Below, piece by piece: positions 23,760 through 35,507 of a stretch of 64,000 bases of DNA. The DNA lies in assembly GCF_963678635.1 (NCBI RefSeq), contig NC_087068.1:41627649-41691648 (forward strand). Reading direction: 5' to 3'. The notes below the pieces were generated by a model. It saw only the letters and a list, made by a program, of their open reading frames with translations. It searched no databases and had not been told where the DNA came from. Every line of letters starts with the position of its first letter. The stretch's first letter is position 1. The translations under genes and the position numbers were made by a program. This stretch comes from Symsagittifera roscoffensis. Its lineage: Eukaryota > Xenacoelomorpha > Acoela > Convolutidae.

Positions 23760-24950
23760 GCCATCATGGAAGAAGTTTCAACATCGCTATCGAACAAAAA
23801 ACTAACTGTTCAGAATACGTTTTTAGACCTCACAAAGGCTTTTGACACAGTTGATCACTCTAATCTGTTAATAAAATTGAAACGAATGGGATTCTGAGGG
23901 CCTGTCTTAAATCTATTGGAATCTTACCTTGACAATCGCTATCAGTACATTGAAACTAACTCTTTTAAGACCGAACTTAAACTGGTATCTTTTGGTGTAC
24001 CTCAAGGATCTATCCTTGGCCCACTTTTGTTCATATTATACATAAACGATCTACAAATAGCCACAAAAAACACAGGGGTACTTTTGTATGCTGATGCCAC
24101 TGTTCTGAAACACAAACAACAAAGACTATATCGCTTTTGCACATAGATCAGCTTTGCTTGAAGTAAATGATTGGTTAGACAAGAACAAATTGACACTGTC
24201 AAGACCATGAGATACTGTCGGAGCACGAAAACTGAAGAACGACCAGTAAATTGTTTTTTAATGACACCCAAATAGAAGATGTTGAATGTTTTAAATATCG
24301 TGGAATTCTCCTTGACTGTAAACTGAATTTTCATCAGCAAATTGATAAGGTAAAGAACAAAATTTTGCAATTCTGTGGAGTTTTTTTTCAATTGAGAAAA
24401 TTTCTAACTGGACAGCAATTAATATTTGCGTATAAAAGTTACGTGCCACCAATCATCCAATATGGAGTTTTAGTTTATGCAACTACCGACAAAACCAAAC
24501 TGTTAGAACTGGAAATGAAAATCAGAAGGCTAATCAGAATAATTTTTTTATAAACACAGGATGGATTCAATCACTGAAATAATGCATGATAATAAAATAT
24601 ATACCCTAAGAGAATTTTTTGCTTACAAATTTCTGAAATTAACCGGAAAAATTATTCGAAAAGAGTGCCAAGTTGAAACCTTGAGATATTCTATTACTGA
24701 ACAAGAATTGAACGTGATATTTTCAAAGCGAAAAACAAATCAACAAAAGTTAGCTATAAACATAAATAAACTCAACAGAGGGTCGATTACACCTAAAATT
24801 AGGAAAATGTTCAACTTCGTAATAAATTTTTTTCCCACCTGGGTCAATTTCTTCAAAGGGGCTTCTCGGTTTCAATTAAATAGTTTTAATCATAAACTTT
24901 TGGATAATTACGTTCTAGGAAATACGATTTTACTGGGCATGCTTTGAGAT
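23760..24950 (+). pseudogene. Dead non-LTR retrotransposon reverse transcriptase
   Basis: Broken reading frames together give the palm and thumb of a LINE reverse transcriptase of the CR1/jockey-like group. Motif A is LDLTKAFDTVDH (about 23,827), followed by a stop at 23,895-23,897. The next frame has ESYLDNRYQYIE, then GVPQGSILGPLLFILYINDL (about 23,995-24,054) and YADA at 24,087-24,098, where active enzymes have YADD. After a frameshift the thumb follows (24,251-24,553, with FKYRGILLDCKLNF and SYVPPIIQYGVLVY), and after another break a C-terminal part (24,561-24,947, KIYTLREFFAYKFL). There is no endonuclease domain nearby. Stop, frameshifts and the lost catalytic Asp make it non-functional. 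Confidence 0.93.
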
Positions 24951-26875
24951 TTTTTATTGATCAATAAGTAGAACTTGTTTCTGTTGGTTTCTAAGTTATG
25001 GGTAGAAAAGACTACCTGAGAAAACTAAATTAATTTTTTTTATAGAGAATGGTTTAAAGGTGCGAATAAAGAGGTTTTACGTTTAAAAAATGGTTACCGG
25101 TAGAAAATCCATTGCATTGGATCAAAGAATTTAAGTACTTTTTTTGTTCTCCGCTTAATGAGACACCTGAAAACGGGCCTTGTTGGTTTAATGGTGTTCT
25201 CCCAAACGATTCTAATTTGTATTTATAAATTTTTATAAATAACTTTGTAACTAGATATTGTTTGGAAACAATTTATTATTATCTACGAACCTTGATTTCA
25301 TTTTTTTCCCTTTTTTTCGGTTGAAAAGTTTTTTCGACCTAATACTTTGCATCTCAAATTTTGTTCGTATGCTGCTAATGCCTAACTGTCTCGTTAATTC
25401 AAATCCTTTAACGCCTTGTTCTTGCATTCTGAAAAGAAGGAGTCCTTTTATGTTGTTCCAAATAAGGCGCAAGCTGCGATCGACTATGCTCTATATTGCG
25501 TGCAAAGTAGTTGTTGTCCATGCTCCCGCACTATCGAACAGCCTCGTGGACTAGGACTAGGTCACCATTTTCACTTTTTTGCCTGCAATTAGCAAGCGTT
25601 ATCAAATCGGATAAAGATCGGGTTAACAACAAACAGAATCACGTTAAATCGTGGCTCTTAATGAAATCAATTTTCTAAGCCTCTCCGGGACACTAAGCCT
25701 GGAGGTAATTAATACGACTAGGGCGGCAAAGTTCATATGTTTTTTCAAAAGGTAAATATTCACTTTCAAAGAAATTGTCGGCTTATGATTTGTGTGCTTA
25801 TGTTTTGCCGGCTTAGTTACCATATCTTGGAGTTTTTGTCGTATGCAGTTTCATTAAAGTTGCTTTCTATGTTTTCCTTGCTCGTGCAATTTGTAATTCT
25901 ACCAACCTTGACTTCGTTTCTTTTCCTTTTTTTTCGCTTGAAAAATTGTTTCGACCTAAATAATTTCGGCTTATTATTTATCGGCTTACCAACCTGATAT
26001 TGTGTCGTTCGAGGAAACCATAATTTGTACGTTGAAACGTTGAAAAGTACACAAAACGTTGAAAAGTTTCAGAATAGAACTTAAAGTTGAAAGTTTTTCT
26101 TGACAACAAATTTGTTTTCGCTTGATAATTATTTTTTAATATTCAAAAGCCGTCAAACGTGTTTCTGGACGTGTTTTCCGCGAATAAAACATCATTTCAC
26201 ACGACATTTTGAAGTGTTAAAATGTGGCTTCTTCGAAAATTTTGTCATTTTCTTTGGGATTAGTGGCTCGTGCTGAGTGAGGATTTCAATAACTATCTTT
26301 TTACTTTGGCCGACAACATTTTTCTTTTTTTAAGTCTGGCAATTAGGTCTTCTTTTCTTCGATCATGAGGTATAGCATTTTTGTTCGGCCTGCTTCAGCG
26401 CTACTGAAACCTGATACTTCGAAAATTTTGTCGGCCTTTTTTAGGTGACCAAATTGAACCTTGAAAAAACAGACCAAAAAAGGCATTCATGGTATGGGAT
26501 CGTTTAGCTCTGAGAAGAGAACAACCTCTGCATCCGATTCTGCCATGGTCTTAAGGATTTCTAAAAATCAGTTTCTTCTGGGGAAAGAACACACTTATTC
26601 TCTAGATGTTCCGTGTCGAAATGGTTGTGGTTCTCTTTTCTCTTATGGTCCCAGCTCTGTTCATTCGTTGTTCGTTTTTTTTAAATCGTATTTTTTGACT
26701 TGCGTTCTTTTTTCCTTCAAGGGGACCACACACCAATCGCATCTTCCATATACGAAATCAGAATTGTGCTCTTTTGCGCTTTTACGGATGTTTAACTTCA
26801 AATGCACTCACTGCCTCTCTGACAGCATACGCTGGTTTGGATTTTGTCATTTATCAATTTTTTGCATACTTGGCA
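24951..26875. other. Retroelement-flank DNA with internal short repeats
   Basis: An approximately 80-bp segment recurs at about 25,268-25,350 and 25,886-25,965 ('accttgattcattt...cccttttttt.cg.ttgaaaa.tt.tttcgacctaa'). Several open frames exist (25,258-25,554; 25,737-25,997; 26,461-26,913). They are cysteine/phenylalanine-rich with no domain I recognise and no splice context, so I do not call genes. Confidence 0.4.
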
Positions 26876-27109
26876 TTATACTTTCGGCGGTGGTCCGGGG
26901 TTACTTCCTATGATACCCGCCTGTAAGAGCAGGTGGTTAGGTTTACCCGGACCAGTATTCAAAAATCCGGCACCATAACCATAACACCTTGTGTTTCCAT
27001 CGGAGTCGACTTTTCCCATGTCGAGTTCCTCGGGTTGCTGCCGTGGCAGTCCTCCTTCGCCTTCCATCCTCCTTTGTGTGGCTTTTCTTCCGGCAATGAA
27101 AACGCTCAT
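26876..27109 (-). pseudogene. LINE 5'-end fragment with 2A-like motif
   Basis: A 77-codon minus-strand frame in an unusually GC-rich patch ends with LLLQAGIIGSNPGPPPKV and a stop. The C-terminal core SNPGP fits the 2A-like (ribosome-skipping) signature that begins ORFs of many CR1/L2-type LINEs in invertebrates, although the usual acidic D and E before it are replaced (IIGSNPGP). The frame stops just after the motif, so at most a truncated 5' end is present. It lies about 2 kb downstream of the dead reverse transcriptase, in opposite orientation. Confidence 0.55.
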
Positions 27110-28055
27110 GCCGGTGGTTGTGTTGTTGGACGTGCTCTCCTCAATTTGAACATCATTAGAGACTAAAACTTGGAAATTTGTGCAGATGTGATAAATCGTG
27201 ACTTTAAAAATATTTTATTTCTTTCCCCGATTTAATGGCAGTGACTTTTTCGGCTAGCTTGCAATGCTTTGCTTTGTATCCTAAATGATACGAAGCTCCA
27301 CTTCGCCTGTGTTATAATATATTCAGCCCTTTTAATTAGCGATTCTTGAAGAAGCCCCCTGTGAACGTCTGGCGTTTCTGTTATATTAAGCCTTGATTTT
27401 CAAAATTGAGCAGGCCAATTTAACAAAGATTACAAGTATTTTTTTGTTTACTCTGAAGTATGATTAAACAAAATGAATGCGTCGGAAGTTCGTTTGCTTA
27501 GCGCTTAATCCATCGAAGCGAATCAAAAGGCAACGTTTGCACTCAATAGTACGGAGTTCGGGGATCAGGGGTGAATATAGTACGGAGTTCGGGGATCAGG
27601 GGTGAATATATCATTGTAAATTTGACAAATATTTGTTCGGTTTTTAGATTCTTGTCCACGAAGCAATGGATGAGTGAAATCTTGTTTCTTAATATAGCCA
27701 AGTTTTTTAGTTGTGTCAAGTTCATTTTCTCGGTAGAAAAAGTTATCAAGGTTGCTGTGAATCATTGTTTTAGCGCTGGGCGTGTGTGTTGAAAAATGAA
27801 GGTCATTCAATTTATCCGTGGTTCAATTTAACCGATGATGATGTTTTCTCATAAAAGCTATGTATGAAGTGAAATCGGGTAATACGGATCTGAAATGTGA
27901 TCTCTAGATATGTGTCCTCTCGAAAAATGGTATAAGTAGGAGCATTGAATGAGGAAATGCTTTGCGTGCGTTCAATCATATACAATCCTATTTCAGGAAT
28001 CGATAAAACTCTCTAATAATGACCCTTATTTTTTCAAGTGAATCATTGGTAACTT
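27110..28055. other. Intergenic stretch with one 31-bp tandem duplicate
   Basis: No gene is recognised. At 27,547-27,608 a 31-bp unit (tagtacggagttcggggatc...) is present twice in perfect tandem. The short open frames across it on both strands are by-products of this duplication. Confidence 0.6.
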
Positions 28056-28463
28056 CCCAAATGGCATAATTCCCAAATGGCATAAAAATGAAACTTGTCC
28101 CAAATGGCATAAATTTCAAGTTTTCTTTGCAATTCAAACTGGCTATCAATTTCAAATTCTAACATTTTGTCAGGAACGAAAACATGTGAACAAGATTTGG
28201 AATTAATTGCTTCTAAATTAATGTTGAGCGACAATTGACCACAAGAAGCTTATCAATAACCGCAAGCTTATGCTTTTCACTTTTGTTAAAAATTTCTACA
28301 ATTTTTTCAAGATAAAAAGTCAATCAGCATTTAAATTGACAACTTGGCCACATTGTTCACGAAAGAGTTATTTCGATTTTCTAAATGCAACTGTTGCATG
28401 AAATTTATTCCATATGGGAAACTTTTCATTTTAATGCCATTTGGGAATTATGCCATTTGAGAC
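28056..28463. mobile_element. MITE with 40-bp inverted repeats and doubled 'ccaaatggcat' motif
   Basis: The left terminus has cccaaatggcataattccca and a second aaatggcataaaaatgaa. The right terminus (28,423-28,463) is the reverse complement: ttcattttaatgccatttgg then aattatgccatttgaga. Each arm holds the motif twice, and a third direct copy occurs at about 28,099. The interior (about 320 bp) is non-coding. This fits a non-autonomous DNA transposon. I could not see a clear target-site duplication. Confidence 0.8.
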
Positions 28464-30124
28464 GTAATCGAATCATTTCGGGCTCTTATCTCCTACCATC
28501 TGCGAAATTTTATAGGTAGCCTTTTTTTTCTTTTTTTTCGATTGTTGCAAAATTTCGGAAGCTGATTAATTAGGCCATGGCAAACATATTTGGTCCTCAT
28601 ACTTAACCTTGTATAACTAACCGTTAGACGAGAAAATTGATGCTTATGTGAGGTACGGGAAAAGGAAAAAGAGCCTATTTGAGTATCACCTAATTAATCA
28701 ATCAGAAATTTAAATTTAGTAAAGTGGCTTCAAGACAAGGTTGGAAGGTATGAACAATCTATTTAACTATCACACCACCCCCCCCCCCCGCCATTTCATT
28801 ATAGTGTATCGTTACTAGGTACCAAAGGGGGATAGTTCAAGAGATCCATTATGTAATATTACCATTATGGGCAGTCATGCTCAAAAAATTTAAGCTCGAA
28901 TTTCAATTGACGATTTTATTTAGTGTTTACAATCCAAAACATTGATTGGGATACAGAAAAATTTGAGCTTGGAAGTACCATTTTACTTGGAAATTTTTGG
29001 CTGATAACGAGTGTTAAATTAAAATGGAAATTTGCCCAAAATATGAATTGAAAGACAATTTAAGACTCATTTGGGCTTTTATTTCTGAAAATTTTGTAGA
29101 GAAAACAGCAAAAAATTAGAGAAACGAGACGGTTTGAAGCTTAATTAATCAAACTGCTTCGTTTTGGCTTTAGTCTAGTACTGTTTTCCCTTTCGTAGTA
29201 ACATTTATTCAATTTTTTCGTGAAAAAAAATAATCCTTTTCTTTTTTCACCATATATGGGGGTATAAACGAAAAGACCCAAATTCAGTCTGCACTGTTTG
29301 AAGTTCCCGGCAGCCATTTAAAATTCAATGATTTTTTTGCCTCTAGAGCTTTTTTTGGGTTTTTGGACAAAAGTGTTCCGGTCATTGCGTTATAAATTCC
29401 AATTTCAAAATCGGGAAAATGCGTTGAATTCAAAGTCAAGAGAAATGTAAGTCTGAAGTTGGATACTTTGTAAAATGCTATCAAACGGGGTCTGGTCTGG
29501 ACGGTGAAGAAAAATCCACTTTTTTCTTGCTTTTTTGAAATGCACTAGTGATAGTTTTTTAAAATCTTGTAGGTCCAGAATCTTTTTAGCTCGAAAAATC
29601 TAGGTAACATGATAGTGAAAGACGAAATCCATACTGTTTGAGTTTTCTATAGGAGATTCAAGTCTTATGGCAAATAAGCTTCCTTCAGCTCGAAAAATCT
29701 AGGTAACATGATAGTGAAAGACGAAATCCATACTGTTTGAGTTTTCTATAGGAGATTCAAGTCTTTAATCTTTCACAACTCCTCTCGGTTTTTTAGATTT
29801 GACATTTTTGGACCAAGTTATTATCCTCACAGCCCAATCCCCCCAAGCCGTTAGAGAGAGGATGTAACTTGGTTCTGAGATCGAATTTTCAGCCTATCAG
29901 AATCCAGCATTTTACACGCTGCGCTCAGCAAAATTAAATTAAATTGAACGGCGCTGGGTGGAGGATCTTAACTTGGTCGATAATGGGGTGAGGGAGGGAG
30001 GATGTTAACTTGATCCAATTTTTTCATATAAAGGTTAACTTATATCACAACAGCTTGTTTACGGCTAATTTGAATCCTTTTTGTCACATCCGACAAAAGG
30101 TACCCCGAGAAGTTTCGTGATTTT
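28464..30124. other. Intergenic DNA with a 78-bp direct duplicate
   Basis: No gene is recognised. A segment of about 78 bp starting agctcgaaaaatctaggtaa is present exactly at 29,588-29,665 and 29,687-29,764 (period 99). A C-run of 11 lies at about 28,777. Unequal slippage or a recent local duplication is the likely cause. Confidence 0.6.
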
Positions 30125-30600
30125 TTAGAGTAATAAACGTAGTGAAAACTTATAAAGGTATTGCTGATTTTTTTTGTTTTTTTTTTCAGGAAAAGTCTCT
30201 AATAACTACAGATGTGCATTCATACACATTGATGCATTTATGAATGCACTTAGGTATATATGCACTTTTTGAGTTCAATTGAAAATCATCTGCTGAAAGT
30301 TGTAACTAGCACTCTCCAAATACGAACGTGAAAATGGTGCAAAAAACGTGAACGATATCTAGTTTCGAAAGTGGAATTTAATTTTTAGATTTCCAGCGGA
30401 ATAAAAACTTTACCTATTGATCCAGTTTTCTCTAGCTGGTCTCATGTTATCAAAAAAGCGCCATAGAGAAATTGTACTGAAAATTCAAAGTTTGAAGGGC
30501 TTTCATTTTATTCTTTGAAATTCAAAAGTTGAAATTGTTTTTTTTGTTTAATTGCGTGCATTACTCTTTTCCAATCTTCGATTGGCTATGTTTACTCAAG
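30125..30600 (+). repeat. Family B repeat copy
   Basis: It starts with a decayed head (ttagagtaataaacgtagtg), shares 'gatgcatttatgaatgcact' and 'ccagcggaataaaaacttta', and ends at 'ttactcttttccaatcttcg' with 'attggctatgttt'. The head is followed by a T-rich tract, as in the other copies. Confidence 0.7.
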
Positions 30601-33006
30601 CAATGCTTGTGTTATAGTCTGAACTATCTTTTTTTCCAACCTAAGTCGCAAATATTGTCGTGACGCAAATATTGTTGCGATAAAATGTGTTCATTTTGAA
30701 AGTGTTCAGTTCGATCAATAACCAGCTATTAAGTACAGCCAATGCTAAGGATATTAACACAGACTATTATTGTTCCGAGTTTCGTAACGAAAACAGAGGA
30801 TTATTTGTGCTAGAGGTGGTTTTTTTTTCAGACAAATTTTGGCTTTTTAACAAGCCATTTTTGACGCGATTTTTTATATCATTCAAGAAGTATTGTTGTC
30901 CTGAGCCTAAATTTGGAAAGATATTTCACCTGTGATCAATTTTTGTAAAGTTATGGAGGTCAAAAGATTGCCATTTCGGTGAATTTGGGACAATTAACGC
31001 GCGATATATTTAGCGCTATTAACGCGTAAGCGGATATTTAATCCGTCATTGAAATCGTTCCAAATTGGTTGAAGGAAGCTTATTTGCCATAATTGATTTG
31101 TTACTAGGAGCGAAATGTATCACTTTGTACTTAATATTGTGTGGGGTGATGATTTTCACAAAAATCTCAAATTAAAAAATTCTTTTCTTTTTATTTCATT
31201 TTTTTTTCGTGTTATTACTGCACCATAGGCTGCTCTATATTAGTTTTGACTATTTGTTTTAATTTGCCGTAGTTTTATGTGGAACTGGGATTTCAGAGAA
31301 GCATGATGTTTTCAAAATGTGCTCTTTTTCTTTTTAATTCAAATTGCCTCGTTTTCTGATTGCTGAATTCTTCTTTCAGAACTAGCGGCTAAGTAACATA
31401 ATTATCATATTATTATAACGAGCTTTTTCTGCGGCTCGAAATTGCTATGAAGCACCGCTTCAATTCTGTAAAGATTTTTGCTGTCTCGTTTTTATTATTT
31501 GGCACGATATGATTCAATTATGTTTTTCAGTTTTCGGAGTGAATGAAGTTTGTTGTTTGTATGAATAAACTTACTTGCAGCGAGTAAGTGTGGATCTTGT
31601 TTGGAGGTCCAATATGGTGTGTTTGTGAAGAAATTAATTTACATATGAGGTTATATTTCATTCAAGCTCTCACTTGTTTCTTGTTTTCATTTCTGAAATG
31701 CTCAATTGGCCGAAAAAATGTGCCATTTAAAACATGAGTACGGAAACAAAGAGTTACGGCAATCTATTTTTGGAACTTCTAATAGTATAGTTTTTTCGTT
31801 CTTAATTAGTTTATGCTTACTTTTATTTTTTGTTTCACCGGTCGCTTTTGTTGGTAGACTCTGAGAGATATGATCGAGTTTCTGGTTTGATCGTCGATAC
31901 AAAACGTGGTCTAATTTTGATCTAGCTCATGATGCCTGACCAAGTTTGCTGTGATGCAATTGGCTAAAATGTAGTCACACCGGCTAATTCGTCTCAATTC
32001 TTTGCTCTATTGGTATACTACAGCACAGCATAAGAGTATTAAAGTAAATCAACCTCTTAATCTTACTTGAGTGGTACCTAAACCGTACCATGATGAAAAG
32101 CGACGCTGAAGGATGCGGAATAGTTTTGTATTCTTACTTGAGTTAGAAAAGAAGACTCGGCGGTGAACGAAGTACAAATACTTTTCTCTCTCTCTTTTTT
32201 TACTATTTCCCAAGCGACCAATTGTATGCTCTAGCTTACACTGATACAAACTCCCTTCCTGTTGTCACGTTTACACCAGGGGAATAGACTGAACCTTTCT
32301 ATACCCGTGGAAAAATTTTGAAACCTCAAGGTTGTTATTGTGCTCCACAATACTGCTTCAATTTCTATTTCAACGCTTTGATTATTTTAAACAAAAGTGC
32401 TTTTCTCTTCCTGACGCTTTGTTGCGTCTTTTAATTATTCATTAACAACTGTTTTATGCCATCTTTTCTGGGGGTGGGTTTTTGAATTACTTAATTTGGC
32501 GAACGGCTATTGGGGGAGTTTATTATTTTTATTCCCTTTGGTCTGCGAATGTACAGAAGGTATAATTTTCCGCTCGTTTGGTTAAAATCCAATTAGACGA
32601 CGGTTGGTGACACGGCTCTGTTGTTTTTGATTGTACTTTTCTTCATAAAGACTTCTCGGAAGTTCCTCTTGATGAAAATGTGTATTGATCTAACTGACCC
32701 AAGGATCGCCCTCATTAATGATGGAATTGAAGCAACTTGACTCTCTAATTGGTAACTTAAACTAAACTTGCGCGTCTACTGAGGAATTACATCTCAAATT
32801 TACCCTCAATGACAGTTACATGTCTCTCGTTATTTTATTTTTCAAGTATTATCACGCTTTCTATTTTTTGAAGCGGACCTTGTTTACCTTAACTAGAGAT
32901 TTAATGAGATTCATAAATTTCCTGGACCCTAACAGCACATTATGCTAATGTCTGATCAATTTTATTTCGCCTGAATTGTAAATGGAAATCGTATTTTACC
33001 TGTGCG
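30601..33006. other. Upstream flank of the Mondo gene
   Basis: No exon is recognised with confidence. It may hold the promoter and first exon(s) of the downstream gene. A 21-bp stretch near 31,074 (gaaggaagcttatttgccata) is the exact reverse complement of the spacer at about 29,669-29,686. The open frame of the first Mondo exon extends upstream to a stop at 32,953, so a more 5' splice acceptor cannot be excluded. Confidence 0.45.
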
Positions 33007-35507
33007 ATGATTTTAGAAAAATATGACATGTTTAAACGAACTTGTGAACAGAAGTTGTTGGAAAACCAATCTATCGTACCCCCGAGTAATTCACGGCCCG
33101 AAACCGTGAGCAACATAAACAACAATAACAACAACAACAACAACAATGTTGCTTCGGAGGCGTTAGGGAACAGTTTGGCGAAATTTTTCGGGGAACAAAA
33201 TTTCGCAGGCAACCACGGGACCCTGGTGAATAAATTCAACAGCACGGAGTTTGTACCGAATGGGAACCCGTTGAGAAACTCATTGACCCAAGAACAGTCT
33301 GGGCAAATCATGAGTCCCTTAGCATCTAATTATCCCCCGATTCAGATGGAATCCATGAGCAACATGGGAAAACCAATGACGTCATCTTACAACGTACCAG
33401 TTAATAGTTCTCAGATTGCAACACAACTGCCAGATGACGATTACCACAATCACTTGCCATTGACGAAACGGATCTCAAGGCAAGTAAACCAAATGAACAA
33501 TGGTTTGAACTCAATTCAGAATCCCATGATGTCAAATCAACCCAATCTTTCTGGGGGTGTGTCGATGTCAAATATTAGAACGCACAACGCAAGCACACGA
33601 AATCCCGCTAATGAAATTCATCATCAAATTTCTTTGGATTCGAATCGAAATTCAGGTTCTATAAATGGATTACAAGAGAAAAGTGTTTCGAATGAATCTA
33701 CGAATGAATTGTCAATGGAAAAATTACAACAGTCTAGGAGAGACCTGGAACTTTTGACATCGGCAGCAAATCATTTGCTGAAGTCGAGTGGCAATGACGA
33801 TACCAATGGACCTGATGCCGATAGCATAACAAGAGCTGCACAGGAGCTGCAAAAGTCAATTGTGCAGTTTCTACATTCAAGGCAATCGCAAGGTCAACCA
33901 AGTCAAAGCCCGCAACCACAACCTCCTCCGCCTAGGTTGTTCGCGCCGACATCAGACTCAAATTCGGTGATAGTCGGGAACGAAACGCAATCGGTGCTAA
34001 ACCAGAATGTACAACCTATCGGAGTTTCTCAAATGGGAAGCGTGGGCGGTGTTTTGCGGGGCCCGCCTCCCAGGGTGTTTGACCCCCGCAAGGTGCTTTC
34101 AAGGAAAGATCCGAACCTCACCTTTGTCACAAATCCGAACCTGCCAGAACTTCCAGCTTTGGAAAAAGTACAGGTAGCTTCCAAGTTTCTTGTTGTCGAA
34201 ATAGAAATAAATCAGTATTTGTCGAGCTAAATAAAAAAAGAAATGGAAATATGAAATTTTTTACTAGAAAGAGAACCTAATGTTTGTTGGAATCCAGTAC
34301 TTTTGATGGACTATTGAAACATTTTTGGTATGGCGTCAACTCGAGGTTTTTTCTTAGAACACTGGATACTTACAAGGGGTTGCTTCACCAGTCTCTATGC
34401 GAGCGGCGTCAGTGAAACCAAACCAACCATTGCCCCACGCCCACCAACCGTCATCATCAACAACAACAACTAGCAGGACCAGGACGATATCTCTTCCGGC
34501 CTCGGACTGCATCGAGATCAAAGACCTCTTAGCTTCTGCGACCCTGTCATCTCACTTGAGTTCAAACCCGGCTTCTTCAGTCGACAGAAGTGACCTTTTA
34601 ATACCATCACTCAGTGCGAACAAGCGAATGGTCACTCCAACAGCTTTATCAAACGCTCCTCTAGGTAACGTGATCCCGATAGTTTTTGAATAGAAAACAA
34701 TTAGCTCATGACTGTTTTCGGGCATGTTTGACGCAGTTGAGTTTTTCTAAAAATGAAATTATTTCTGAAAGAAAAATAATGATTTTTCGGTTGTTATCAA
34801 GTTTTTTCAAACCAAGGTAACTTTTGATAAGTGGACGTTTTTGAGGCAAATTAAAATTTGCTATTAAAATTATGTAAACCTATAGAGCTTTCGAACAAAA
34901 ATGACATTTATCAAGTAACGTGTGTGTGTAGTCTTGACTTGTCAAATAATGCTCTAACTGCTGAATCTTCTAACTCGAGTTTGATTGAGTTGCTGTTAGG
35001 AAGTTTGGGCATGTTTAGGAGTACCGTGCCCCTCAGTGACACAACCAAGTGTCAATATACTGGACAAAAAGTACAGCCAGAAGCGCCCAGTTCCAGCTTT
35101 AACCTCAAAGGTCAACTCAGAAACAACCGGCATGAAAAACTCATCGCCCAAAAAATCAGCTTTAAAGGCCGATAAAACCAGTTCGGCTAAAAGACGCAAA
35201 CAAGCTTCCAACTCGTCAAATGCATCGGGTTCTGGATCCGTGTTTCAGACATCGTCAATAGCTATCACTGCAACTGCTACTAGTACGATTGTGTCAAGTG
35301 ATGTTTGCACGACAGCAAGTACTATCGCTCTTAGAACCAAATCATCGACCACAAGTTGTAGTAGCGACACGTTCTCGGCAATAAGCTCGGACGAACTGGC
35401 TTGGGATGACAGTGTAATTCGGAGTCAGTGTAGTAATTCAAATCTACAGGGAAAGATCAAACGGAACCATTCTGCATCTTGTGTAAAAGAAGCAGGGAAG
35501 GAAAAAG
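33007..35507 (+). CDS. Mondo gene exons 1-3: long disordered N-terminal extension
   Basis: The exons are 33,007-34,173, 34,358-34,664 (acceptor ggttttttcttag) and 35,037-35,507. Junctions are phase 0, then 1, then 1, and join in frame to exon 4. The 648 residues are low-complexity: a run of ten Asn (near 33,118-33,147), Gln/Pro-rich (about 33,895-33,940), then Ser/Thr-rich with a basic patch (SSAKRRKQ, near 35,186). A less disordered piece is DPRKVLSRKDPNLTFVTNPN in exon 1. I do not recognise a domain. It could be a separate gene or an alternative first-exon set, but three consecutive phase and splice-site matches favour one transcript. Confidence 0.7.

Noticed and set aside
26461-26913. Plus-strand 150-codon frame with several Cys residues
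   Set aside because: It starts at a non-ATG codon and has no recognised domain or splice context. Its end overlaps the minus-strand LINE fragment.
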